Assembly: GCA_027577415.1 (NCBI GenBank)
Contig: JANBQS010000154.1
Location: 1 to 30,338, forward strand
Length of the DNA stretch: 30,338 bases
Direction: 5' to 3'
Origin: Coemansia sp. RSA 922
Lineage: Eukaryota > Kickxellomycota > Kickxellomycetes > Kickxellales > Kickxellaceae
In this document: piece after piece, positions 1-7,205 of the stretch
How the letters are laid out: each line of letters begins with the position of its first letter
How positions within the stretch are numbered: the first letter of the stretch is position 1
The notes under the pieces: model-generated
Database searches by the model: none
Told to the model about the DNA's origin: nothing
What the model saw: only the letters and a program-made list of their open reading frames with translations
Made by a program: the position numbers and the translations under genes

Positions 1-31
1 CAGGCTATTCCCCCAGCAAAGAACAAAGCTA

Positions 32-835
32 CTAGGGCAGGGTGCTTTGAAGCTGCCGTCTAAGGTCAATCATCTGCTGACGATGGGCTTCGGGCATCAG
101 GGATAGCTGCTCGTCAGTGAGACTAAGGACTTGTTGAATCAATTCCGCATCATCCATTTCCATCGGTTCCGGCTCTGAATATCTTGGAAGAGGTGCTGGT
201 ACTGGCGCTGGCTGTAGATGATGCAGTAGAGGCACCATAGGTCGGTGAGCAGGTGTGACTGGCGATATGGACGCTGACGGCAGCTGTCTAGACGAATAGC
301 CAGCCAAAAAACCTCTCGCCACGCTATTAAACCCACCAGACAACCTCCGCGCAGTGCCTTTGATCCGGGCAATAGAGTCCTGATCCACCGAACCCAATGA
401 CTCTAATGCGCATAGAAGCGCATGTGCAAGGGCCAGGTTTCTAGCCAGCTCTTCGCGGGCCTTGGTGGTATTCACAGCAGCAAAGCTCTTGAACTGTGCC
501 GGCAGCTCTGTTTTCTGGACTGGGGCAAGGCTTCTACTACTTTGGCCACACCGTCTGCACCGCCTCATGCAGACCAAGCATTGTTGCCTAAGTAGCGTTG
601 TACATGCCTCCTTGTCTGCAAATCCAATTTTGAGGTTGCTTCCATCTACCAGTGTGTCGCTGAGATTCTTAATGGCACTGGCTGCTACCGAGCTGTCTAT
701 GAATTGGCAAACCCCGAAACCTCGGGAGCAGTTGGATACTGGGTCAAAGACTAGGCGGATTTCTAGGACGGGTCCTGCTAATTCTAGCACTTTTTTTGAG
801 CTTTCTTGTGTTTGGTCAAAAACACGCCCCCCTCA
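32..835 (-). pseudogene. 5'-truncated CstF-64 / Rna15-like mRNA 3'-end processing factor
   Basis: The reading frame matches cleavage stimulation factor 64, which binds GU-rich RNA downstream of poly(A) sites. Visible in order are: the second half of an RRM with an RNP1-like GFGVCQF; a hinge-like segment (AREELARNLALAHALL) that contacts CstF-77 in the family; a low-complexity Pro region; and the C-terminal three-helix domain (ELIQQVLSLTDEQLSLMPEA) that binds Pcf11 in the family. The N-terminal RNP2 strand (VFVGN-like) is absent. The frame extends upstream of the GTG at 790 with recognisable RRM helix residues (FDQTQES) but meets a TGA at about 834-836, and no RNP2 was found beyond it. The relic is about 267 codons against 400 or more in typical homologues. 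An upstream exon is possible, since AG dinucleotides lie near 835-842, but truncation is simpler. Family assignment is fairly secure; functionality is doubtful. Confidence 0.65.
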
Positions 836-893
836 ACTAAAATATTTCCGGCACGTTATCGCAGAACTTGAAATAGCTCGTGTGCTCCAATAT

Positions 894-1064
894 GGTTAAC
901 AAGATGAGTGTGTTGGAACGCCAACACCGGGTTCGGCCAGGTGTGCCGTCATGGCATGTCGTCGGCCCATGGGCAAGTCATTGCTTAACTCGATGTACAT
1001 TGTATTCATGTCCAAGAGCATTCCCACATTTAAAGGCGCTTTGTCCAAGCCGGCGCAATGCAGC
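894..1064 (-). other. Possible coding stretch or terminal exon, unidentified
   Basis: An open frame of about 56 codons follows a TTTAG acceptor-like site and ends at a TAA near 894. It includes the stretch APLNVGMLLDMNTMYIELSN. The composition looks protein-like, but no family is recognised. It could be a downstream exon of the broken gene at 2527-2963, whose putative intron holds the mariner element. However, the splice phase fits only one of the two possible frames of that gene. Chance is also possible. The rest of 836-1179 shows nothing else. Confidence 0.2.
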
Positions 1065-1177
1065 AGAAGCTAAATTTAAAACGAGTCCACCGCAATACTT
1101 GCTAGTGACAGCGTATTATGAAGCCAAAGGTAAGCCAGCTATAATATAGTTTTTTTTTGGTGCAACCTTATAGCGCA

Positions 1178-1179
1178 TA
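1178..1179. repeat. TA target-site duplication, left
   Basis: A TA dinucleotide sits directly outside the left inverted repeat and is matched by TA at 2460-2461. This is the expected target duplication for Tc1/mariner elements. Confidence 0.65.
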
Positions 1180-1207
1180 TACAGTCAAACTTTCAATGAG
1201 TTTGGAT
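1180..1207 (+). repeat. Left terminal inverted repeat of mariner element
   Basis: It begins TACAGTCAAACTT and pairs with the reverse complement of 2432-2459, which begins TACAGTCAACCTT. About 19-20 of 28 positions agree, including the outer nine without a mismatch. The divergence suggests an old insertion. Confidence 0.7.
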
Positions 1208-1237
1208 CAAGATTTATTCCTAAACCCAAAGTCCATT

Positions 1238-2320
1238 TTAAATATACTCTCCGTCAGCAGCAATGACCTTCCTGCACCACTTCAACCATTCATCAACAAG
1301 AGTCGTATGGTACTCCAGTGGGACACAAGAGACCACTTTGTTCAAGCAGATTTAACCAATTCTTCCTTTGTCTAAACATCATTTGACATCTGGCTTTTCC
1401 TCCAAGGTAAGAATAAAAAGTCGCAGGGTGCCAGATCTGGAGAGTACGGAGGCGCCTTGAGTAAATGGAACTTTTGCGGGTCCATGTCCCTAAGGAGATT
1501 GTGTGGTTGTGTATTGTCAAAGTGCATATGTATTCTTGAAGGACAGTGGTTTCCAGCTATAGGCTTCCAAGCTTTGACGACTTGTGGAATAACTTCTACC
1601 TAGAAAATGGTCTGATTCATATACTTTCCACATCAAAGGTAGTGCTCAAGGAGACATCCCTTTTGCGACACAAAGAATGTATATAGGACCTTACTTGGCC
1701 GTACTGATTGAGCTTCAGGCACATCATGTCCTGTGAATGGATGACGTTCGCTATGTATCAGTAGAGTATGGAAAGATAAATAGGTCTCGTCGCCTGTCAC
1801 AAGGTTAGCGTGTGTCTGTGGAGTTGCGTTGGTATACTTGTATGTAAAGTTGTGGCAGAAATTGAGCCTTGCTTTGATTTGGTCAGGCGTCAATACATGA
1901 GGTATCATATGGTCCATACCACGTTTGTACCCAAGCCGCTCAGCTACGATGTGCTGTAGCCTGACAGTACTACAGAGTCCAACGGTCAATAGCTCCTCCC
2001 AAGTAATCCTAGGGTCCTCGACTATTTCGTCGTGAAATATTTCGGTCAACTTGTCATTATCGTAGTTCAGAATTCTGCCTGATTTAGGGCGATCTTCAAG
2101 GTTAAAATATCCCTGTTCAAAACGCTTATACCACCAGTATCTAATGGTATTCTTACAAACGCTCACACCAGGTCCTAGGCCATGAATATAAGAGAGAGCA
2201 TCGTCCAAAAAAAAGACTCTGAGCGAAACTGACTAGAATTAAAACACGAAGGTGAGACTGAATTTCACCCTGGAATTCTGGGGTTGAATTCTGTGAGAAG
2301 TCAATTCTTTTAAGAGGCAT
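1238..2320 (-). pseudogene. Mariner transposase pseudogene
   Basis: This frame encodes the cut-and-paste transposase of the surrounding element. The putative start MPLKRIDF is at 2320. An N-terminal helix-turn-helix region follows (KNTIRYWWYKRFEQGYFNLED, then the family motif RPKSGR). The catalytic triad motifs are GDETY (first Asp), HFDNTQPH (second Asp, about 1520) and PYSPDLAPCD (third Asp, about 1430). By my count 31 residues lie between the second and third Asp, against 34 in classical DD34D mariners. The C-terminus (LVDEWLKWC...DGEYI) is typical. Breaks: a frame change near 2205-2230; in-frame TGA and TAG between the first and second Asp motifs (about 1590-1640); further stops near 1370; and a second frame change near 1320. 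It cannot make an active enzyme. Confidence 0.85.
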
Positions 2321-2431
2321 ATTTATAAATAGGAGAGGTATTGAAGTGAAGTAAGAGTGCAAAAGGTGGTTGTTGTCTGTGATCTTGAAAAAGGCAAGGA
2401 CTAGGGGGCATAGGTGTTCTAGGTTTTGGGA

Positions 2432-2459
2432 ATCCCTAAACTTTCTAAGGTTGACTGTA
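2432..2459 (-). repeat. Right terminal inverted repeat of mariner element
   Basis: Read on the minus strand it begins TACAGTCAACCTT and mirrors 1180-1207. It is followed by the TA duplication at 2460-2461. Confidence 0.7.
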
Positions 2460-2520
2460 TAATAAAATTCAAAATATTAGTATTCAAAACAATATAAAGC
2501 AAATAAAAAATATGAACATT

Positions 2521-2526
2521 ACTTAC
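2521..2526 (-). other. Putative 5' splice site GTAAGT
   Basis: On the minus strand a perfect GTAAGT follows ACAAAT. The upstream open frame reads into its TAA, as expected when an exon ends there. The matching acceptor would lie beyond the mariner; one candidate is TATTATAG ending at 1139. That would give an intron of 1388 bp, or about 106 bp without the element and one TA. Confidence 0.45.
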
Positions 2527-2963
2527 ATTTGTAACGTATTCAGCACATCTGCTCGTATCTCGCCCCACTTTGTGTTTGCAGCTTGATCGCGGTTTCGTAG
2601 TGCTCGAAAAAATTGTCCGATAAATGTCTCTGTAAGTTTCGGTAAGGGCGTTCGTGGAATTTTCTTCAAATGCAGCTGCAAATGGAGAAGCAAAAGTCGC
2701 GATGCCTCGAATCCGAGCAAGGTAAGCTGCCAAACGTAATACTGGATCTCGTGTACTAACCATGTCTCGCAAGTCAATGCTGATAGTAGTTCTCGCTGTA
2801 CACGATGTTCCTCTCAAAGATAATAAAACGTCACGCCCTCTGGTCGCCTGGGCGGCTGTCTGCAGATGTACTCCATCTCGGGAAAGTGCAACTTGAGATC
2901 GTCTTCATTGGCGTCATCAGTGGCCCGATAGATTGAGGGCACAGTGCAAGAATCAGTAGACAT
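2527..2963 (-). pseudogene. Unidentified small gene, 5' exon with one in-frame stop
   Basis: From ATG 2963 one frame runs about 145 codons to the GTAAGT at 2526, interrupted only by a TGA after GVTFYYL at about 2814-2816. The first part is acidic (DDANEDDLKLHFPEMEYICR). The part after the stop is helix-like (EEHRVQRELLSALTCETW, later FIGQFFRALRNRD and WGEIRADVLNTLQ). A TATA-rich stretch lies 25-40 bp upstream of the ATG. A second frame over 2530-2900 is also free of stops, so the frame choice is not certain. No family was recognised. With the nonsense codon and the transposon in the presumed intron, it is probably a disabled gene, though an unrecognised intron over the stop cannot be excluded. 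Confidence 0.4.
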
Positions 2964-3685
2964 TTGAGTGAGAGTATAAAAATATATAGTATTTTGCAAG
3001 AGAGAATGATCCCAGTAGAAAAAATAAACCCAGGTTTCTCGTGAATATCTCAAAGGTAAATGTGTATTCTCATAGCTTATCGTAAGTTATTTTATGCAAG
3101 CTCTGGGATTGGCAATCCTAGAGCAGAATTTTTGGCAAAAATGGCAGTCTCTAAAATCGCTTCTATGCGCATTATTGGCTTTTGAGAATTTGATTTTTAT
3201 TTGCTCAGAAATCCAAAAATAAGTACTAGAATTCCATTTTTTATATTCTGTTTCTCTTGCAAGCTCAGCGATGGAGAGCCAAGAAACTTTTTTTCTACGG
3301 GATTTTTTTTTTTTTGGGTTTTCTGCGGGTTTTTCCACCCCGCTTAATTTTTCTTTGTCACGTGTTCACATGTGATACAATAAACTGTTTTTGCTCCCTT
3401 TTTTCTCAGAATAAATTGTCACGGATTGCGAGGACGAACCACTCAAGGATCAGCAAATCATGAGACTGGGTGCGACTTCGAGCTAGTGCAAAAGTTTGCG
3501 AGACTCATATCTACAGGCGGTCTGGGGAAAGTGCTTTGGTTTGGTTTCTTTGTTTACAACTTCTGATTGTAATAAATCTAACTTAGTAAAAGGTTATTGC
3601 GCCACTGATCAGCCTCCCGTCTGATCCTCGCCCGACGACTCTACTTAGTCTTTCGCCAGCCTTCCGCCTGGTCTCTGCGACATTA
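2964..3685. other. AT-rich intergenic region with homopolymer runs
   Basis: No convincing coding sequence was seen. Short ORFs at 3087-3338 (minus) and 3257-3463 (plus) overlap each other on opposite strands and contain long A/T runs, so they are probably chance. The promoter of the small minus-strand gene lies at its left edge. Confidence 0.5.
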
Positions 3686-3842
3686 GGTTATTTGCAAAAT
3701 CTTATTCAATTGGGCGGGCAGTGATAACCGAGGCAACCTTACGAATTGTACCCTTGAAGGGCTGCTCCGTCGTCGTCATGCACTTAAATACGTAGTATTT
3801 GTTCTTGACCGAGTCGATCTTCTTGCCAAATTCGGCCCTGTT
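3686..3842 (-). repeat. 157-bp direct repeat, copy 1 (end of RPA1-like ORF)
   Basis: The segment is the same length and in the same orientation as 5259-5415, with about six base differences by eye (about 96% identity). It covers the last roughly 46 codons of the RPA1-like ORF plus flank. One difference makes TAA here where copy 2 has a Tyr codon (TAT), so this copy's protein ends about 12 residues earlier. Confidence 0.9.
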
Positions 3843-4154
3843 GGCACGCCACAGTTTGAACATTTCGTTAGCCGAGGTACCCAACAAAATCTCGCCCACC
3901 TTGTTAGTGCATTGGAGACTGATATGGTCAATACCATCGCTGACGTCGAAGCAAAAGTCGTAGCACTGCTCAAAGTGGGGTAACGACTGTTTACAACGTT
4001 CACAGCGCCACTTATCAGATCTTGCCATCTTACTGACCTTGCCGTCGCAGTTTTTACGGGAGCATGATGGGCGAGTGAATGGATCGCTGCTGATAGCTGT
4101 AGCGGCGGCTACAATGTGGAATAATTCAGAGGAGTTGTGGGGAATCCGCCCCAT
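3702..4154 (-). CDS. RPA1-like protein consisting of the C-terminal DNA-binding domain C
   Basis: The sequence matches the C-terminal OB fold (DBD-C) of replication protein A large subunit, which binds single-stranded DNA in replication and repair. The structural zinc site is intact: C-x4-C (CSRKNC), then about 14 residues, then C-x2-C (CERC). Downstream landmarks include ILLGTSANEMFKLW and YYVFKCMTTTEQPFKGTIRKV. The open frame continues upstream to a GTG at 4232 without RPA1 similarity; the first ATG, at 4154, lies shortly before the domain. At 150 residues it lacks the N-terminal, DBD-A and DBD-B domains of normal RPA1 (about 600 aa). It shares the upstream region with the divergent gene at 4423. 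It may be a 5'-truncated duplicate or a free-standing mini-RPA. Domain identity is strong; function is unknown. Confidence 0.7.
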   Translation of the reverse strand: MGRIPHNSSELFHIVAAATAISSDPFTRPSCSRKNCDGKVSKMARSDKWRCERCKQSLPHFEQCYDFCFDVSDGIDHISLQCTNKVGEILLGTSANEMFKLWRANRAEFGKKIDSVKNKYYVFKCMTTTEQPFKGTIRKVASVITARPIE

Positions 4155-4204
4155 CCGTCTATCAGTGACTCGGCCCGCAAATTGCCAAGAAATTGCCGAC
4201 CCTG

Positions 4205-4222
4205 ATTGGCCGGAGAACCAAT
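4205..4222. promoter_or_regulatory. Inverted pair of CCAAT boxes
   Basis: ATTGG at 4205-4209 and CCAAT at 4218-4222 are separated by 8 bp, about 100 bp upstream of the TATA box. CCAAT is bound by the HAP/NF-Y complex, which often drives genes for mitochondrial proteins in fungi. That fits the presequence-bearing protein at 4423 but is an inference. Confidence 0.4.
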
Positions 4223-4321
4223 GCTGTGGCACGGGACAGGAAGATGCCGATCACTCATTGGGAAAAAATCCCCCAAAAATAGACTGCGCATGTGACTCTT
4301 TATGTCCCCCAAGATTTTTCG

Positions 4322-4328
4322 TATAAAA
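4322..4328 (+). promoter_or_regulatory. TATA box of the 4423 gene
   Basis: TATAAAA lies 101 bp before the ATG at 4423, followed by a pyrimidine-rich leader (CTATTTCTACAAC) typical of fungal promoters. Confidence 0.7.
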
Positions 4329-4422
4329 GGACCAGCCCCTCTCTTGTCAGCACCAAGATATTTTTTTCCTATACTATAGACCATCAATCTCATCTATTTC
4401 TACAACTTTATTATTAAACATT

Positions 4423-5169
4423 ATGTCGTCGCTTAGACTTTTTACATCAGCTACACACTGCCCCATTAGACTGTCGGCAAGGCCAGCTTCAGTTCTACAG
4501 CAACGGCGTCACGCGAGTATCCTAGGTCCCGAGCACCGACCTCGCCCCTCACTACGCCCTGCCTCCGCCACTACTACGGGCGTAACATCCTCACCGCAAC
4601 AGCAGCAGCAGACCCTGACTTCTGCATCACAGCAACAGCACAAATCCCTCGGCACTAATATCGCCCGGCCCACACCGACACCTCGCCTTCCCTCCTATAT
4701 ATTTAGACACCGTGGTACTGTGCCCTCCGAGCCGCAAGCCATAGACAGTCTCCAGTTTATACTGAACCAAAAGCCATTGGGTGCCACCACCTTGGTATCC
4801 GGCAACGAAGGCACGCGGCTGTTTATGCTGGGTACGCATATGGACAGCGAGGTGAGGACGGCGGAGGAGGCCAGGGAAAAGGCAAGACTGAGACTGCAGG
4901 AACTCAACGACATCGTGCAGAGCGCCTCGGGTCTCATGGCTGCCTTGACAAAGGCCCAGGTGGCTCATGATGCAAAGGTCGTTGGTCGGGCTGCGGAGCT
5001 CATTCCCATTAATCGCGACCAATTGCTTGAGGCCGAGGTCCTGGAGGACGGGACCGAGGGATTCAGTCGCCGGAAGTTGGCTATTGTCGCCTCGTCTGTT
5101 TTGGGTATTAGCAGTGCGGCTGTGTGTCTGGGCGTACTCTTGGCTCCTGAATTCGTCGGTCTAGTCTAA
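4423..5169 (+). CDS. Putative mitochondrial protein with a C-terminal membrane anchor
   Basis: This 248-residue protein is not assigned to a family. Residues 1-30 are rich in Arg, Ser and Ala and lack acidic residues (MSSLRLFTSATHC...LSARPASVLQQRRHAS), the pattern of a mitochondrial presequence. Residues about 45-75 are low complexity with Gln runs. A more conserved-looking section follows (about 90-205, including PQAIDSLQFILNQKPLG and an acidic helical stretch REKARLRLQELNDIVQSASG). One hydrophobic segment (about 222-246) ends the protein. This suggests an inner- or outer-membrane tail-anchored protein. The TATA box and leader support the ATG at 4423. The gene sits between the two RPA1-like repeat copies and has clean coding character. 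Localisation is inference. Confidence 0.75.
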   Translation: MSSLRLFTSATHCPIRLSARPASVLQQRRHASILGPEHRPRPSLRPASATTTGVTSSPQQQQQTLTSASQQQHKSLGTNIARPTPTPRLPSYIFRHRGTVPSEPQAIDSLQFILNQKPLGATTLVSGNEGTRLFMLGTHMDSEVRTAEEAREKARLRLQELNDIVQSASGLMAALTKAQVAHDAKVVGRAAELIPINRDQLLEAEVLEDGTEGFSRRKLAIVASSVLGISSAAVCLGVLLAPEFVGLV

Positions 5170-5235
5170 AATACCCCCCTTTGTCTTTTTTGTATCATTG
5201 TAATGTTTTGTTCCTATTGTAATAGATTTAGCCCT

Positions 5236-5415
5236 TTATTCTAAACAACTATCTTTACGGTTATTTGCAAAATCATATTCAATTGGGCGGGCCGTGATAA
5301 CCGAGGCAACCTTACGAATTGTACCCTTGAAGGGCTGCTCCGTCGTCGTCATGCACTTAAATACGTAGTATTTGTGCTTGACAGAGTCGATTTTCTTGTC
5401 AAATTCGGCCCTGTT
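5236..5415 (-). pseudogene. RPA1 3'-end fragment (second copy)
   Basis: It encodes the last roughly 60 residues of the RPA1 DBD-C domain (EFDKKIDSVKHKYYVF, then FKGTIRKVASVITARPIEY). It reads on to a stop at 5236 and so keeps a longer tail than the first copy. Similarity ends abruptly at 5415, inside the left arm of a hairpin, where the opposite strand becomes the Fanzor-like ORF. No zinc ribbon or upstream domains are present, so this is a duplicated fragment. Confidence 0.75.
5259..5415 (-). repeat. 157-bp direct repeat, copy 2
   Basis: It matches 3686-3842 with about six substitutions and no indel. The two copies bracket the 4423 gene. The right edge coincides with the left arm of the hairpin at 5411-5440. 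Confidence 0.9.
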
Positions 5416-5440
5416 CCATGTGTGGCACCACATGGAACAG
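5411..5440. repeat. Perfect 12-bp inverted repeat with 6-nt loop
   Basis: CTGTTCCATGTG and CACATGGAACAG are exact reverse complements around TGGCAC. The structure lies on the boundary between the RPA1 fragment (minus) and the Fanzor-like frame (plus) and encodes part of the latter's CSMCGTTWNR segment. It may reflect foldback synthesis at a rearrangement point. Confidence 0.8.
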
Positions 5441-6092
5441 GGACGTCAATGCGGCGAGGAATATGGCGTATTTGGGCTATCTGCTGGCCTTGGGCTTGCC
5501 TCGCCCATGGTTCTTCGACCAGCACCTAGAGGACCCTCCCGAGTACTACGAAGCTCTGTTCCGTCCTCTGGTTTCCCGCAGGTCTTTGCTTCCAGATGAC
5601 CAGGGTCCGTTCCCAGCATGTAAGCCAGCTCCAGTGTACCGGTATCCGGCTGTCCACAAAGCTGTGCTTCTAAGCGACAAGGCTCCGCTCCCTGCGTGTA
5701 TTCCGGCACATCGTCCCCATCGTGTCCGCCACTATGCGCACATTACTCAGCCGACCCCAAGGCCTGCCCGTGAGCTGAGTCCACGCTTCGAGCACCCACT
5801 GCCCCGCCGTTTGTTGCCTCGAGACGACCAGGGTCCCTTCCCAGCGTGTGCTCATCGTGATCCTTGTCCACCAAAGCCCCAGAATGAGCGCCCTTGTTGG
5901 ATGCCCACTGCTGTCCGGGCTGGCCAGTTGCGCCAGGCTGCAAAGGCTCGCGAGGCTAGTCAGCTTGCGACAGAGCCAAATCCTTTAGTTGGACCAGGCC
6001 CGGCAGCGCTTAAGCGTATGGCAGTCAACGATAAACGCACTGCACAAGTGCATGCAGTCATTGCCGCTCTTTACGAGTCAGCCAGCGGGTAA
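5412..6092 (+). pseudogene. C-terminal fragment resembling Fanzor/TnpB RNA-guided nuclease
   Basis: The first residues in frame read CSMCGTTWNRDVNAARNM. This combines the second CxxC of the zinc ribbon with the RuvC-III block (RDxNAARN, catalytic Asp) typical of TnpB and eukaryotic Fanzor proteins. The remainder of about 200 residues is Pro/Arg-rich and contains three related units (DDQGPFPAC, DKAPLPAC, DDQGPFPAC) of unknown role. A helical Ala-rich tail follows (GQLRQAAKAREASQLATE). Everything upstream of the ribbon (RuvC-I, RuvC-II, recognition lobe) is missing; instead the frame runs into the antisense of the RPA1 fragment. The ATG at 5418 inside the motif is probably not a true start. I infer a 5'-truncated mobile-element relic. 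Zinc-ribbon transposases of other families are an alternative, but the RDxNAARN block argues for Fanzor/TnpB. Confidence 0.55.
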
Positions 6093-7205
6093 TTCCGTTT
6101 AACAAAACAAAAATATCTGGGGGGAAGCATTTGGTCAGCGGATTGAGATTGGTCTCTAAGTGATGAGCTCTGGTCGATAGAGGCTGTGGGTCCTGATAGT
6201 GATCAATCTCTCCGTCATTGCGCCGCGAAAGCGACAACATCATCCCCCCTAACCACGTTGGATAAAACTAGAGACCCACTTCTTTTTTTCGGGAGGAGGA
6301 GACCCTCATAGCTTTACACACGTGCTAGCATGTCAAGTGCATACAGTCATTTGACATGTCGTCGAATTGTAGAATTAGCGCCTGTGCCATCAAACACGTA
6401 CTCGCACCTGTACATGCTCCTTTGACATTGTTTCCAAAGCGTTTGGCGTTCTTCCGCGCCTTACAAACCAAAGGATGTAGTGTCGATCACCGTTACAAAA
6501 GGCCCCATCGTTGCTTTTCCTCTTTCCAATCCTCCCCTTTTGTGCCTGCCAGCGGTGACAAAGCCAAAAAAGTAAAATGTGCTCTTTGCCGCTGCCATCA
6601 AATACAAATGCAAAGGACGTCCTTTGGTTGATGGTGCAGTTGTTTCCGCTGCCTGAGAATGTTCTTTAGGTAAAGGTCTCTAAACTGTTGTCCGCGAAGC
6701 TTCTATAGCTAGCGGTCTTCAGGATGACTCGCCAAGTGATCATATCGACGGAATGAAAGAGGCTGCTAGAAAATGTACCAGTTCATGGACACCCAATTAA
6801 CTTTTGGAACAGTGGGAGTAATCCAGTCAGCGGCCTTCTAATAATTGGTCTGCCACTTTGTTGCCAGTACCCCACATATTGTCGTAGTTAAAGGTTGGCG
6901 CTCCGGCAGTCATAGAAAGTTTTGTATTCGCACAATCTTTTCTTTTTATACGTTTATTTACTTAAATATAGAAAGGATAGACTGGTGAACACGGAGCCTA
7001 CAGCCCCTATTGAATACAGAACTCTGATATCCAACAACAAAGAACATGAACAAATATTTTTTTACTAAATGCAGCGCATGGACGTAAAAGCAAAGAACCC
7101 ATTCTTGATAGCTGCTTTTTATAGCTCCATTCCAGTACTTTTTCAAGGCACCATGTGCTTAATACCAGAGGGGCTAGCAATTATTTGCGTTGACTATACA
7201 CAGTT
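6093..7205. other. Intergenic region without a convincing gene
   Basis: Short ORFs at 6356-6631 (plus) and 6958-7146 (minus) show no recognisable family. The minus strand of 6340-6600 has broken protein-like stretches (for example GTKGEDWKEEKQRWGLL) interrupted by stops, perhaps another mobile-element relic. A small inverted pair CATGTCAA/TTGACATG lies at about 6330-6357. Confidence 0.4.

Larger units (their letters stand above)
1180..2459 (-). mobile_element. Tc1/mariner-family DNA transposon, full length but inactive
   Basis: The element is 1280 bp, the usual mariner size, bounded by imperfect inverted repeats of about 28 bp and flanked by TA on both sides. A single transposase frame on the minus strand fills most of the interior (1238-2320), with about 140 bp of leader before it. 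The coding frame carries several nonsense codons and frame changes, so the copy is dead. On the right, a GTAAGT donor-like site lies 62 bp outside the element on the minus strand, consistent with insertion into an intron of the gene at 2527-2963. Mariners spread horizontally between eukaryotes; nothing here dates or sources this copy. Confidence 0.85.

Noticed and set aside
462..899. 145-codon plus-strand ORF
   Set aside because: Antisense to the CstF-64-like frame, which has clear domain matches.
5236..5440. Shared TWNR residues in the RPA1-side ORF and the Fanzor-like ORF
   Set aside because: The palindromic hairpin makes both strands encode similar residues; it is not evidence of homology between the proteins.
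6356..6631. 91-codon plus-strand ORF with CALCRC near its end
   Set aside because: Considered as a zinc-ribbon fragment, but there is no RuvC-type block and the surroundings are full of stops on both strands.
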